A DNA stretch of 64,000 nt from an uncultured Clostridia bacterium (GCA_949948835.1 CATLHF010000004.1:40609-104608), one strand, 5' to 3'. Numbered from the stretch's first letter, positions 9,977 through 21,177 are shown. The notes: a model not told the origin generated them from the letters alone. Made by a program: numbers and translations.

Positions 9977-11069
9977 ATTTGGATATGTAGCACCAGTAAT
10001 AGTTAATTCAGATATGACTGTTATAGGTGGACATCAAAGGCTGAAAGTATTAAAAGAATTAGGATATACAGAAATAGAATGCAATGTTGTTGATTTGGAT
10101 AAACAAAAGGAAAAGGCTCTTAATATTGCATTAAACAAAATAACAGGTGAATGGGATAATGACAAATTAGAAGAGCTACTTGCAGAATTAAAAGAAGCGG
10201 ATATTGATATGGATATAACAGGATTTAGCTTTGATGAAGTAGATAATATTTTAAAAGATATAACTGGTTCAAAAGAGGATGATTTTGATATAGATCAAGC
10301 ATTAGATGAAATAGAAGAACCAGTTTCAAAATTGGGAGATATTTGGATATTAGGTAAACATAGATTAATGTGTGGTGATAGTACATCTAAAGAAGATGTA
10401 GAAAAATTAATGAATAATCATAAATCAGATATGGTATTTACTGATCCACCTTATCTAATGAATTTTGATGGAAATGTTCATGCTGATGGTAGTAAAAGTT
10501 TTAATGCTATACATGGAAAAATAAAAAATGACAATATGACTAGAGAACAAGGCGACGAATTTATATTAAAAATGTTTGAAAATATAAAGGAATATAACAA
10601 AGGTGCATATTATGTATGCTTTTATAGGCTAGGGTTAGATTATATTTTTAGAGCATTAGATAAATTGAATAATAGATATAAAGCATTAATCATTTGGAAT
10701 AAAGGCAATCATACTTTATCAAATAGTGATTATATGAGTAAATACGAACCAATAGTGTATGGCTGGTTCGCATCTCATTTATTTTATGGAAACAGAAGTA
10801 ATTTTGATATATGGGATATAGAAAGAACAAAGAAAAACGATTTGCATCCTACAATGAAGCCAGTAGACCTTGTTGTTGAGGCATTAAAGAACAGCAGTAA
10901 GACAGAAGACATAATTTTAGATTTATTTGGAGGAAGTGGAACAACTCTAATAGCATCAGAAGAAACACAAAGAATATGTTATATGATGGAATTAGATCCT
11001 AAATATTGTGATGTGATAATAAAAAGATGGGAAGCTTTAACTGGAAATAAAGCAATATTAGAAAAGTAA
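9864..11069 (+). CDS. ParB-domain DNA adenine/cytosine-N4 methyltransferase
   Basis: ParB GHQRLKVLKELGY; MTase DPPY (FTDPPYLMNF), LDLFGGSGTTLIA; GTG start. Confidence 0.85.
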   Translation: MNIQKIKIENLKPAEYNPRKDLNSEDEEYQKIKRSLTEFGYVAPVIVNSDMTVIGGHQRLKVLKELGYTEIECNVVDLDKQKEKALNIALNKITGEWDNDKLEELLAELKEADIDMDITGFSFDEVDNILKDITGSKEDDFDIDQALDEIEEPVSKLGDIWILGKHRLMCGDSTSKEDVEKLMNNHKSDMVFTDPPYLMNFDGNVHADGSKSFNAIHGKIKNDNMTREQGDEFILKMFENIKEYNKGAYYVCFYRLGLDYIFRALDKLNNRYKALIIWNKGNHTLSNSDYMSKYEPIVYGWFASHLFYGNRSNFDIWDIERTKKNDLHPTMKPVDLVVEALKNSSKTEDIILDLFGGSGTTLIASEETQRICYMMELDPKYCDVIIKRWEALTGNKAILEK

Positions 11070-11088
11070 GGTAGGTGGGTGATATGTT

Positions 11089-11754
11089 TTGACAGATTCA
11101 GAAATAAAAAAATTGAAAAAAGACTATTTAAATGGAATGAAATACAATGAAATCTTTAAAAAATACAATATCACTGAAAAAGAGTTAAAGCAGATACTAT
11201 ATAAATATAAATGGAAACGAGACAAAAGTAAAGCACAATTAGGAAATACAAATGCAGTAGGAAATAGTGGTGGACCAGGAGCAGAACATGGAAATAAAAG
11301 AGCACTTACAACTGGAGAATATGAAGATATATTTTCAACTGTTTTCTCTGAACAAGAAACAAAAATATATAAAGATTATGAAATTGAAAACAAAGAGAAA
11401 TTATTAAAAGAAGAATATAAAATATTAACAATAAGAGAAATGAGGATGTTAAATCGTATAAAAATATTACAAGATAAAGATAAAGATTTAACAATAGGTA
11501 GTATAAGAAAAAGGGAAACAAAGAAAAGAGCAACAGTAGAAACAGAAACTATTACAGAAGCGGAATGTACTATTAATATAATTCAAAAAATAGAAGAAGG
11601 ACTTACAAGGGTTCAAGATGCAAAGAGAAAATGTATAGAAACTTTACACAAAATGAATATTGATGATAAACGATTAGAAATTGATTTATCAAATATGGAT
11701 GGCGAAGAAATCGAAGATACATCGGAAACGGATGCTGATATATATGGCAGTTAG
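11089..11754 (+). CDS. terminase small subunit-like
   Basis: N-terminal HTH plus QLGNTNAVGNSGGPGAEHGNKRAL, directly upstream of TerL. Confidence 0.75.
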   Translation: MTDSEIKKLKKDYLNGMKYNEIFKKYNITEKELKQILYKYKWKRDKSKAQLGNTNAVGNSGGPGAEHGNKRALTTGEYEDIFSTVFSEQETKIYKDYEIENKEKLLKEEYKILTIREMRMLNRIKILQDKDKDLTIGSIRKRETKKRATVETETITEAECTINIIQKIEEGLTRVQDAKRKCIETLHKMNIDDKRLEIDLSNMDGEEIEDTSETDADIYGS

Positions 11755-13090
11755 AATTAGAGTAAAAAAGAAAAAAACAATAAATTTCAACTTTGGAGAC
11801 AAGCATAAAGATTATATAAGAAAGTGTGAAGAAAATACATTTAATATTGCAGAAGGAGCAGTAAGAGCTGGAAAAACAGTTGATAATGTTTATGCTTTTG
11901 CACACGAACTAAAAACAACACCAGATAAGATACATTTAGCAACAGGTTCTACAAGTGCAAATGCTAAATTAAATATAGGAGATGCAAACGGCTTTGGATT
12001 AGAGTATATATTCAGAGGGCAAAGTCATTGGGGAAAATATAAAGGTAATGAATGTTTATATATAAAAGGTCCAGATACTAATTATAAACAAAAAATAGTT
12101 ATATTTGCTGGAGCATCAAAAGCAGATTCATATAAAAAGATAAGAGGTAACTCTTATGGAATGTGGATTGCAACTGAAATAAACTTACATCATGACAATA
12201 CTATAAAAGAGGCTTTTAATAGACAGTTAGCAGCACAAAGAAGAAAAGTATTTTGGGACTTAAACCCAGATAATCCAAATGCAGATATTTATAAAAAATA
12301 CATAGATTTATATGCTAAAAAGCAAAAAGAAGGCACTTTATTAGGTGGATACAACTATGAACATTTTACAATATTCGACAATATTAATATTACAGAACAA
12401 AGAAAGCAAGAAATAATAAGTCAATATGATAAAAATAGTATATGGTATTTAAGAGACATATTAGGAAAGAGATGTATTGCTGAAGGTTTATGTTATAGAA
12501 CTTTTGCAAACGATCCTACAAAATTCTTTATTCATTCAGATAAACTAAAAGGAAAGAATATGAGAATATTTATAGGAGTAGACTTTGGAGGTACTATATC
12601 AGGCCATGCTTTTATAGCAACAGGATTGACTTATGATTATAGTGATGTGTATGCATTGGCAAGTGAAAGACACTTTGGTGATATAGATCCAGATAAACTA
12701 GGTGAGTTATTTGTAGATTTTGTATTAAAGGTTATAAATAAGTACGGAATGCCAGAGATATGCTATCCTGATAGTGCAGAATCCGTTTTAATAAGAGGAT
12801 TAAAAAAATCATTAGAAAAGGCAGATATAATATTGCCTTTTTCTAATGCCTGGAAGATAGAAATAAATGACAGAATAAGACTACACAATAGATTAATAGG
12901 ACAAACAAGATTTCATTATACTGAAGATTGTGAAACTTTAGTAACAGCATTGTGTAGTGCAGTTTATGATCCAGATGTATTAACTAAAGATGAAAGACTA
13001 GATGATGGAACATCTGATATAGATTCACTAGATGCATTTGAATATACAATTGAAAGAGAAAAAGATATGCTTATTTTAACGGAGGTATAA
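11744..13090 (+). CDS. terminase large subunit (PBSX family)
   Basis: Walker-like EGAVRAGKTV, KKIRGNSYGMWIATEI, nuclease region GVDFGGTISGHAF. Confidence 0.9.
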   Translation: MAVRIRVKKKKTINFNFGDKHKDYIRKCEENTFNIAEGAVRAGKTVDNVYAFAHELKTTPDKIHLATGSTSANAKLNIGDANGFGLEYIFRGQSHWGKYKGNECLYIKGPDTNYKQKIVIFAGASKADSYKKIRGNSYGMWIATEINLHHDNTIKEAFNRQLAAQRRKVFWDLNPDNPNADIYKKYIDLYAKKQKEGTLLGGYNYEHFTIFDNINITEQRKQEIISQYDKNSIWYLRDILGKRCIAEGLCYRTFANDPTKFFIHSDKLKGKNMRIFIGVDFGGTISGHAFIATGLTYDYSDVYALASERHFGDIDPDKLGELFVDFVLKVINKYGMPEICYPDSAESVLIRGLKKSLEKADIILPFSNAWKIEINDRIRLHNRLIGQTRFHYTEDCETLVTALCSAVYDPDVLTKDERLDDGTSDIDSLDAFEYTIEREKDMLILTEV

Positions 13091-13092
13091 AG

Positions 13093-14496
13093 ATGTTTAG
13101 AAATTTTCTTGAATGGATAAGGAGTGTAATAAGAAAAATGTTTAATGGAAAATTAATTGGTGATAAACTAAAAGTTGATATAGCAGTTTCAACTGATATG
13201 ATAAGAGCAATTGAGTTGTGGGCTGACTTATATGAAAATAAAGCTCCTTGGTTAGAGAATGAAGATATTGTAAGTTTAGAATTACCATCAGCAATTGCTA
13301 GAGAAATTGCTACACTTGTAGTTTTAGAATATAAAAGTGAAATAACAGGAAGTGCAAGAGCAGACTGGTTAAATGAACAATATAAAAAGATAAAGAAAGA
13401 GCTTAGAAAACAGCTAGAATATGGGTGTGCAAAAGGTGGATTAGTAATAAAGCCATATGTTTCAGGAACGGAGTTAAGTTTTGATTTTGTACAAGCTGAT
13501 TCCTTTTTTCCAACAGAATATGATAGTACAGGAAAATGTACAGCTGGAATATTTGTATGTCAAAAAATTGTAAGTGATGAATATTATACTAGATTAGAAT
13601 ATCATCAGTTACAAGGAACTACATATTTTGTTATAAATAAAGCATATAAAAGTTCAGATAAAAATACATTAGGAGATCCAATTGCACTAGATGAAATTGA
13701 AGAATGGGCTGAATTAGAAGAAGAAACTACAATAAAAAATGTAAAAAGTCCACTATTTGGATACTTTAAGACACCATTTGCAAATACAGTTGATACAACA
13801 AGTCCTTTAGGAGTGTCTGTATATTCAAGAGCAATAAAATTGATTGAAGAAGCAGATAAACAATTTAGTAGGATATTATGGGAATATGAAGGTTCAGAAC
13901 TTGCAATTGATGCGGATGTTACTACATTGCAACAAAGCAAAGTAAATGAAAAATTGAAGCTTCCAAAATTGAAAGAGAGATTATTTAGAGCTACTGGCCA
14001 AAATAAAGATGGCAGTAGCTTTTATAATATATTTAGTCCGGAAATAAGGGATAGTTCATTATTTAATGGATTAAATAACATTTTAAAAAGAATTGAATTT
14101 AATTGTGGGTTGGCTTATGGAACAATATCAGATCCACAAATGATAGAAAAAACAGCTGAAGAAATAAAGACATCAAAACAAAGAAGTTATTCTACTGTTA
14201 CAGATATACAAGGTAGTTTAGAAGATGCTTTAAATGATACAGTTTATGCTATGGATGTGTTAACTACATTATATCATTTAGCACCATTAGGAAAATATGA
14301 AACAAGTCATGAATGGGATGATAGCATTTTAGTAGATGCAAAATCAGAACAATCAATAATGATGCAAGAAGTTAATAGTGGAATTATTAAGAAAATATTC
14401 TATTTAATGAAACGATATGGAGTAACAGAAGAACAAGCAATGGAAATGATACCACAAGAAACAGAGCCAGAAGAAAATATTGAAGATGAAGAGTAG
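13093..14496 (+). CDS. phage portal protein (SPP1 gp6-like)
   Basis: Position after TerL; portal-like sequence, LGVSVYSRAIKLIEEADKQFSRILWEYEGSE. Confidence 0.85.
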   Translation: MFRNFLEWIRSVIRKMFNGKLIGDKLKVDIAVSTDMIRAIELWADLYENKAPWLENEDIVSLELPSAIAREIATLVVLEYKSEITGSARADWLNEQYKKIKKELRKQLEYGCAKGGLVIKPYVSGTELSFDFVQADSFFPTEYDSTGKCTAGIFVCQKIVSDEYYTRLEYHQLQGTTYFVINKAYKSSDKNTLGDPIALDEIEEWAELEEETTIKNVKSPLFGYFKTPFANTVDTTSPLGVSVYSRAIKLIEEADKQFSRILWEYEGSELAIDADVTTLQQSKVNEKLKLPKLKERLFRATGQNKDGSSFYNIFSPEIRDSSLFNGLNNILKRIEFNCGLAYGTISDPQMIEKTAEEIKTSKQRSYSTVTDIQGSLEDALNDTVYAMDVLTTLYHLAPLGKYETSHEWDDSILVDAKSEQSIMMQEVNSGIIKKIFYLMKRYGVTEEQAMEMIPQETEPEENIEDEE

Positions 14497-14506
14497 GTGG
14501 TAAAAT

Positions 14507-15712
14507 ATGCTAACACCAGAAGAATTAGAACATGTTTCAGATGATGCAATTAAATTATATGCAGAACTAGAAGAAACAATTATTCGAGATATAGCAAGAA
14601 GAATTATTACTTCAGGAGTAATGACAGAAACAGCAAGGCATCAAATAAAAGCTATTCAAGAAAGTGGAAAATTATATAATGAGGTAATAGAAGAAATTGC
14701 AAGAATTACTAAACAGTCAAAAACAGTTATTAAAAAAATATTTGAGAATGCAGTAATAGAATCATTAAGTTATGATGATGAAGTTTATAAGAGAGCTGGA
14801 TTAAATCCAATTCCAATAAAACAAAGTCCAAGTATGTTACAAACTCTTACGGCAGGACTTAATAAATCAAATGGAGATATACACAACTTAATAATGACAA
14901 CAGCAGGAAGTGCACAAAATATATTTATAAATGCAACTAATATGGCCTATGAGCAAGTAACAAGTGGTGCTTTTGATTATAATACAGCGATATTCAATGC
15001 AATTGAAAAAGTTAGTAAAGATGGAATAAATATTATATATCCTTCTGGAAGAAAAGATAAAATAGATGTGGCAATTAGAAGAGCAGTATTAACAGGAGTA
15101 AACCAAACAGCAAATAAAATTCAAGATCAAAGAGCAGATGAAATGGAATGTGATTTAGTGGAAGTAACAGCACATGCAGGAGCCAGAGTTACAACAAAAT
15201 TAGATTGGACCAATCATTCATGGTGGCAAGGTAAAATTTATAGTAGAAGTGGAAAATCAAAAAAATATCCAAATCTTGAAGAAACAACAGGTTATGGAAA
15301 AGTAGATGGATTAGGTGGAATTAATTGCAGACATAATAAATATCCATTTATAGAAGGTATATCTAAAAGAACATATACAGATGAAGAATTAGAAGAAATA
15401 AATAATAGAACAGTTACTTACAAAGGTAAGGAATATGGTGAGTATGAAGCAACCAAAATTCAAAGACAAAAAGAGAGGAAAATTAGGGAATTAAAAAGAG
15501 AGTTAGCAGGATATGAAGAAATAATGCTTAACTCTGAAGATGATAATTTATTAACACAAGCAAGAGGAAAATTTAATAAAAAAATGAATGATTTAAAAAA
15601 AGCTGAAAAGGAATTAAGGCAATTTATAAAAGAAACAGGATTAAAAAGAGATGCAGCAAGAGAAAGAGTGTATGGATTTGATAGAAAATTCAGTAATAAA
15701 TTAGAAAGTTGA
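14507..15712 (+). CDS. phage minor capsid / head morphogenesis protein
   Basis: ARVTTKLDWTNHSWWQGKIYSRSG...GINCRHNKYPFIEG typical of minor capsid protein 2. Confidence 0.8.
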   Translation: MLTPEELEHVSDDAIKLYAELEETIIRDIARRIITSGVMTETARHQIKAIQESGKLYNEVIEEIARITKQSKTVIKKIFENAVIESLSYDDEVYKRAGLNPIPIKQSPSMLQTLTAGLNKSNGDIHNLIMTTAGSAQNIFINATNMAYEQVTSGAFDYNTAIFNAIEKVSKDGINIIYPSGRKDKIDVAIRRAVLTGVNQTANKIQDQRADEMECDLVEVTAHAGARVTTKLDWTNHSWWQGKIYSRSGKSKKYPNLEETTGYGKVDGLGGINCRHNKYPFIEGISKRTYTDEELEEINNRTVTYKGKEYGEYEATKIQRQKERKIRELKRELAGYEEIMLNSEDDNLLTQARGKFNKKMNDLKKAEKELRQFIKETGLKRDAARERVYGFDRKFSNKLES

Positions 15713-15726
15713 AAGGGGTGAGAAAT

Positions 15727-15948
15727 ATGGGGTTAATAGCAAAAGAACAATTCAAAGATAAAGAAACAGGAACTATATATCAAAGAAATAAACCTATAAA
15801 AGGATTATCAAAAGAAAGAGAAAAATATCTAAAAGAAAAATATCCTTATTTAGTAAAAGATGATGGTATAGAAGTAAAAGAAGATGCAAAAAAAGAAGAA
15901 AATGCATCTAAAAAGAAATTAGAATGCACCAATGCATCTAAAAAATAA
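15727..15948 (+). CDS. small phage protein
   Basis: ORF in morphogenesis module, Lys/Glu rich. Confidence 0.4.
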   Translation: MGLIAKEQFKDKETGTIYQRNKPIKGLSKEREKYLKEKYPYLVKDDGIEVKEDAKKEENASKKKLECTNASKK

Positions 15949-16093
15949 TATTGTTATTAATTTTAGACACTTTATAGAGTGTCTATTTTTATTGTTAAAA
16001 TTGCCCTTTCCTTGCTGGGCTTTAAATGGAAGGATGCACAATTGACAGAGTGAACTGTCGTTTAATTTAAATCTGTGTAAGAAAGGAATAGAA

Positions 16094-16729
16094 ATGGAAT
16101 TTTTAAAAGAAATCTTAGGAGAAGAACTTTATGCACAAGTAGAAAGCAAAATAAATACTTATAATTCTGACGAGAAAAATAAGGACAAGCAATTAAAACT
16201 TGTAAATTTGAGTTCTGGCAATTATGTAGGAAAAGAAAAATTCGATGCAAAAGAAACCGAAGTTGCAGGTTTAACGCAACAATTAAATGATGCTAATGCG
16301 ACTATAAAATCATATGAAGATATGGATATAGATGCCATTAAGCAATCAGTAAAAGATTGGGAAACAAAATACAATGAAGATACAGCAAATCTTCAAAAAC
16401 AATTAACAGAAAAAGATTATGAATATAATTTGGATTTATTTTTAAATGGTTTAGAAATGGTTGATGAAGTTCATAAAGAGAACTTAAAAAAAGAAATCAA
16501 AGATAAACAACTTAAATTTGAAAATAAAAAGTTAATTGGTGGAGATGATGTTGTAGCAGGTTATAAGGAGAAATATCCACAAGCTTTTGCTCAAAAAGAA
16601 GAAAAGAAAGAGGAGCAAGAAGACTTGCCAACTTTTGTTGGTAAAGCTGGAGGACCTCTACCAGGTTCAAAAAAGGCTGAAAAAGATATGACTTATGAAG
16701 ATTATTGTAAATTGTATCCTATGAAATAA
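16094..16729 (+). CDS. phage scaffolding protein (GP20-like)
   Basis: MEFLKEILGEELYAQVESKI..., coiled-coil, upstream of capsid. Confidence 0.8.
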   Translation: MEFLKEILGEELYAQVESKINTYNSDEKNKDKQLKLVNLSSGNYVGKEKFDAKETEVAGLTQQLNDANATIKSYEDMDIDAIKQSVKDWETKYNEDTANLQKQLTEKDYEYNLDLFLNGLEMVDEVHKENLKKEIKDKQLKFENKKLIGGDDVVAGYKEKYPQAFAQKEEKKEEQEDLPTFVGKAGGPLPGSKKAEKDMTYEDYCKLYPMK

Positions 16730-16755
16730 AATAAGAAAGGAAAAGGTGAATTATT

Positions 16756-17853
16756 ATGCCAAAATTTGATTCAAAAAGCTTTAATCCACAAGCTTTCGGA
16801 AAATATGTGGAAAGAGTACCAAATACTAAGAAAAACGAATTAGTAAAATCTAAAGCATTAAGAGGAAACTCAGAAATCAGAGATTCTTTTAGTTCTCAAA
16901 CAACAACAGCTTATGCTAGAATTCCATACTTTGGAAAGATAGGAAAAAATACACAAAACTATGATGGACAAACTGACATTACATCTAATGGTTCTACAAC
17001 TTTTGAAAGAGGTGTTGTAGTAGTAGGTAGAATGGATTCTTGGACTGAAAAGGATTTCTCAACAGAAATAACAGCAGGAGTAGACTTTATGGACAATGTT
17101 GCACAACAAGTTGCAGAATATTGGACAGAAGTAGATCAAGATACTATACTTGCTATTCTTAAAGGTATTTTTGCAATGACAGGTGCAGGAAATCTAAAAT
17201 TTGTTAATAATCATACATTCGATATAACAGAAGAAGGAGAAGGTAAAGTTGGTGAAACAACTTTAAATAATGCTTTACAAAAAGCATCAGGAGATAATAA
17301 AGCTATATTTACTTTATCTTTAATGCATTCTCAAATTGCAACAAACTTAGAAAACTTAAAATTATTAAAATATTATACTTATACAGATGCTGAAGGTGTA
17401 GAAAGACAATTAACATTAGCAAGCTGGAATGGTAGAGCTGTGTTAATTGATGATAGTATGCCTGTGGAAGAAGTTGCAGCAGTTGAAGAAAGTGGAACAA
17501 AAGGACAAGATGGATATGTTGCACCACAAGAAGCATATAATAAATATACTACATATGTTTTAGGAGAAGGAGCATTTGATTATGAAGATATAGGTGCAAA
17601 AGTACCTTATGAAATGTCAAGAGATCCTAAAACTAATGGTGGACAAGATACATTATATTCTAGACAAAGAAAAGTATTTGCACCAGCAGGAATTTCTTAT
17701 GAAAAGAAATCTCAAGCAACTTTATCACCAACTGATGCAGAATTAGCAAATGGTACAAACTGGGAATTAGTAAACGATGGTGGAACAGGTGCTAATAGAA
17801 AATATTGGGATCATAAAGCTATTCCAATTGCTAGAATAATTTCAAAAGGATAA
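16756..17853 (+). CDS. phage major capsid protein
   Basis: Follows scaffold; long globular ORF with strong RBS. Confidence 0.8.
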   Translation: MPKFDSKSFNPQAFGKYVERVPNTKKNELVKSKALRGNSEIRDSFSSQTTTAYARIPYFGKIGKNTQNYDGQTDITSNGSTTFERGVVVVGRMDSWTEKDFSTEITAGVDFMDNVAQQVAEYWTEVDQDTILAILKGIFAMTGAGNLKFVNNHTFDITEEGEGKVGETTLNNALQKASGDNKAIFTLSLMHSQIATNLENLKLLKYYTYTDAEGVERQLTLASWNGRAVLIDDSMPVEEVAAVEESGTKGQDGYVAPQEAYNKYTTYVLGEGAFDYEDIGAKVPYEMSRDPKTNGGQDTLYSRQRKVFAPAGISYEKKSQATLSPTDAELANGTNWELVNDGGTGANRKYWDHKAIPIARIISKG

Positions 17854-17872
17854 TAAAAGGAGGAAAAACGGC

Positions 17873-18223
17873 ATGAGATACTGTGATTATAAATTTTACA
17901 AAGAAGATTACGGAGGTAGCATGCCGGAATCTTCCTTTAAAAGACTATCATTAGATGCAAGTACATATATAAAAAGAAATACTTTTAATAGAATTGATAA
18001 AAATAAGATTCCAGAAGAAGTTAAATTGTGTACTTGCTCTCTTTGTGATAAGTTGAAAAAAATGGAAAAAAGAGAAGGAAAAAAGTCTGAGACTGTAGGC
18101 ACATGGGCTGTTAGTTATGATGATAAATCTAATGAAAAAACAGATTTATACGATATATTATTAAATTATTTATCTGAAAGTTTGACAGAAGAAGGCATTC
18201 CACTATTGTATAGGGGGTGCTGA
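17873..18223 (+). CDS. head-tail connector protein
   Basis: MRYCDYKFYKEDYGGSMPESSFKRLSLDASTYIKRNTFNRI pattern after capsid. Confidence 0.65.
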   Translation: MRYCDYKFYKEDYGGSMPESSFKRLSLDASTYIKRNTFNRIDKNKIPEEVKLCTCSLCDKLKKMEKREGKKSETVGTWAVSYDDKSNEKTDLYDILLNYLSESLTEEGIPLLYRGC

Positions 18224-18720
18224 TTTTGTTTGAAGATGAAGTAACAATATTTAATAAAAAATATGATGAATCAATTAAAGACTATGTTTATATAAGAACA
18301 TATTTAGTAGGAGTAAATTTAGATTTAACAAAAGCTATAAATGTAATTAAATCTGGGCTAGAAAATGCAAATACAGGAACTTTAGTTGTTCCAGACAGTG
18401 TAGAGTCTGAAGAAAAACAATTTTTAAGGCCAAAAGAATATAAAAGAGCAAAGGTGTTTAATCCACTAACTGTTAGCGATGTCAATAAATCTGAAGTTAA
18501 TACTATGAATAAAATAAAGGTTTTATCATTAGAAAATTCGGAAGAAGTATGGACACTACAACCAGGAGATATTATTGTATCTGGCTTAATTGATTATGTA
18601 ATAAAAAATGAAAATACTATAAAAAAATTAAGAGATGAATATGATGATGTTTATGAAATTGTTAGTGTAGATACAAAACTAAAAGGTGGATTACCACATT
18701 GGGAAGTAGGTTTAAAATGA
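18217..18720 (+). CDS. head-tail joining / minor capsid protein
   Basis: Synteny; overlapping ORFs. Confidence 0.55.
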   Translation: MLILFEDEVTIFNKKYDESIKDYVYIRTYLVGVNLDLTKAINVIKSGLENANTGTLVVPDSVESEEKQFLRPKEYKRAKVFNPLTVSDVNKSEVNTMNKIKVLSLENSEEVWTLQPGDIIVSGLIDYVIKNENTIKKLRDEYDDVYEIVSVDTKLKGGLPHWEVGLK

Positions 18721-19121
18721 TAGAATTTCATGGAGAATTCAATTTACCAAATGCAGAACAAATTATTAAACAAAAAGGCCTTAATGAAGGAGGAAGAGTT
18801 CAGAAGTACATTGATAGTGAAGTTTTACGATTATGTGATCCTTATGTACCATTTCAGACTGGAACATTAAGAAATATGGGAATATTAAATACTATAATAG
18901 GAAGTGGAGAAGTAATTTGGAAAGGTGTACAGCCTAGATATTTATACTATGGAAAAGTAATGGTAGGTCCAGCACCTAAAAAGGTTACTGATAAAGACTT
19001 AACTTATAATGGTGCACCTATGAGAGGAGCTTTCTGGTTTGAAAGAATGAAAGCAGATAGAGGAGAAGAAATTGTAAAAGGAGCACAAAAAATTGTAGAT
19101 GGAGGAAATTCAAATGAATGA
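18717..19121 (+). CDS. minor capsid protein
   Basis: CDPYVPFQTGTLRNMGILN...YLYYGKVMVGPAP; synteny. Confidence 0.65.
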   Translation: MIEFHGEFNLPNAEQIIKQKGLNEGGRVQKYIDSEVLRLCDPYVPFQTGTLRNMGILNTIIGSGEVIWKGVQPRYLYYGKVMVGPAPKKVTDKDLTYNGAPMRGAFWFERMKADRGEEIVKGAQKIVDGGNSNE

Positions 19122-19539
19122 TGAAGACGAAGTTTCAATAATTGAAGAAATAAGAAAATATATAGCAACTTGCCCATATTTAAAAGATGGAAAAATAGGT
19201 GTAGATTTTTTAGAAAATGAAGAAACAGCATATAGCATAGAACCTATACCAATTAATCCAACAGTAGTTTCAGATATTGATGATGGAGAATTAAAACAAT
19301 TCGCTTTTGTTTTTGCTAGTAGAGAAAGTTATGGATCAGAAACGGTTCAAAATATGCTTAATACTAAATTTTATGAAAAGTTTAGTAAATGGATTAGGAT
19401 AAATAATAACAACGAAGTTTTTCCAAATATTCCTGGTATAGAAAGTATAGAATGTACAAGTACAGCTTATGCTTATCAGACAGGAATAGATACAGCGAGA
19501 TATCAAATACAATTAAGAATTACATATTATGAAAATTAA
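19114..19539 (+). CDS. phage tail terminator-like protein
   Basis: Synteny upstream of the tail tube gene. Confidence 0.5.
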   Translation: MNDEDEVSIIEEIRKYIATCPYLKDGKIGVDFLENEETAYSIEPIPINPTVVSDIDDGELKQFAFVFASRESYGSETVQNMLNTKFYEKFSKWIRINNNNEVFPNIPGIESIECTSTAYAYQTGIDTARYQIQLRITYYEN

Positions 19540-19564
19540 AAAATAAAGAAAGAGAGGGATTTAT

Positions 19565-20068
19565 ATGCCAAATGCAGAAGAAGTAAGAAAATTAAAAAGA
19601 AGTGAGTATGCTACTTTTTTAGATACTACTCCAACAGAAGACGCAGAAACTTATATAAGAATGGGTAAAGGTATAAGTGAAATGGAGGAATCTTATAACC
19701 CTGAAGAAGAATCAGAACAATATATTGATGAAGATACACCAACAAATTCAGTAGAAAGTTATTCTCCAGCTTTTGATGCTAGTCAAAGATGCTATTTAGG
19801 AGAAAAAATATTTGAATTTGTAGATGAAATGAGAATGAAATTAGCAACAGGATCAGATGCTGAAACAAGTGCATTAAAAGTATATTTATATAGGAAATTA
19901 GCTGAAAATGTTTATAAAGCACAAAAAATAAATTGTACAATAGTTATAAATAGTTTTTCTGGAAAAGAGATAGGATATGCTGTTAAACAAAATGGAAATC
20001 CTATAGATGGATATGTAACTATATCTGCAGGAAAAGTCACATTTACAGCTGGTGAATATACAGCTTAA
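19565..20068 (+). CDS. phage major tail protein-like
   Basis: Synteny; followed by strong terminator as typical for abundant tail tube genes. Confidence 0.6.
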   Translation: MPNAEEVRKLKRSEYATFLDTTPTEDAETYIRMGKGISEMEESYNPEEESEQYIDEDTPTNSVESYSPAFDASQRCYLGEKIFEFVDEMRMKLATGSDAETSALKVYLYRKLAENVYKAQKINCTIVINSFSGKEIGYAVKQNGNPIDGYVTISAGKVTFTAGEYTA

Positions 20069-20072
20069 TTAT

Positions 20073-20114
20073 AAAGTCGAATAGTATTTATATATTATTC
20101 GACTTTATTTTTTT
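20073..20114 (+). terminator. rho-independent terminator
   Basis: AAAGTCGAATA...TATTCGACTTT + T-rich tail. Confidence 0.8.
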
Positions 20115-20138
20115 ATTAAAGAGAGGAGAATTTTGTTT

Positions 20139-20609
20139 ATGACAGAGAAAAACTCAATTAGAATTAATAGAAATAACAAAAATATATATGAAATTGAAGT
20201 AAATGATAAAGGAGAAACAATAATTTTTGATTTAGAAGATGTAAATTTAACCGCTAAATTGATTGATATGTACACAGGAATACAAGAAATTGAAAAAAAA
20301 TTTAACAAAGAAAAAGATGAACTAGAAAAAAGAGAATATGATGAGACTGATAGTTTTATTCCACAAAGGGCAATTGATGAAAATAAACTAATACAAAAAT
20401 TCTTTGCAGATTCAAGAGCTTGTGCAGATCTATTTTTAGGAGCTGGTGCTTGTCAGAAAATATTTGGAGATAAGAATTATATTGAAATGTTTACAGACTT
20501 ATTCGATCAATTAGAACCACATTTTAAAAAGATGGGACTTTCAATGCAAAAATTAAAGAAAGATTTAGTAAAAAAATACCAACCAAATAATAGAAAGGTA
20601 TTAAAATAA
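20139..20609 (+). CDS. tail assembly chaperone-like protein
   Basis: Synteny between tail tube and Gp15/tape measure. Confidence 0.5.
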   Translation: MTEKNSIRINRNNKNIYEIEVNDKGETIIFDLEDVNLTAKLIDMYTGIQEIEKKFNKEKDELEKREYDETDSFIPQRAIDENKLIQKFFADSRACADLFLGAGACQKIFGDKNYIEMFTDLFDQLEPHFKKMGLSMQKLKKDLVKKYQPNNRKVLK

Positions 20610-20610
20610 T

Positions 20611-21177
20611 ATGAATGATTATCCAGAATATGCTGAAATAAATGGTATTGAATATAAAATAAACACAGATTATGAAGTAGGATTAGCTTGTTTTAGAGCA
20701 ATAAATGATATAACAATTAGTGATACAGCACGAACACTTGCTGTTATAGGATTATTATTTGATAATGAAGAAAATGAAAATAAACCAGAGATTGAAGATT
20801 ATGAAAAGGCTTTGGAAATAGCAAAACGATATTTAACCTGTGATAAAGAAGAGGAAACAGATAGTTCAAAAATAGATATGGATTTTGAATTTGATAAGGA
20901 CCTAATAAATGCCAGTTTTATGTCTGACTATGAAATAGATCTTGATAATAAGAAAATGCATTGGTGGAGATTCTTTTCTTTAATGTGTGGACTAACAGAT
21001 AAATGTATATTAAATAGAGTTAGAGATGTAAGAAATTTTGATGAAACGACAATTAAAGACTCTAAAGAAAAAGAAAAAATCATTAAAGCAAAAGAAAGAG
21101 TTAAATTGCCTATAAGAAGAAGTAAGGAAGAACAAGAGGCAATTGATGAATTTGATGCTTTATTAGGAGATGATTAA
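20611..21177 (+). CDS. phage Gp15-like tail assembly protein
   Basis: YPEYAEINGIEYKINTDYEVGLACFRAINDITISD...WWRFFSLMCGL pattern. Confidence 0.7.
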   Translation: MNDYPEYAEINGIEYKINTDYEVGLACFRAINDITISDTARTLAVIGLLFDNEENENKPEIEDYEKALEIAKRYLTCDKEEETDSSKIDMDFEFDKDLINASFMSDYEIDLDNKKMHWWRFFSLMCGLTDKCILNRVRDVRNFDETTIKDSKEKEKIIKAKERVKLPIRRSKEEQEAIDEFDALLGDD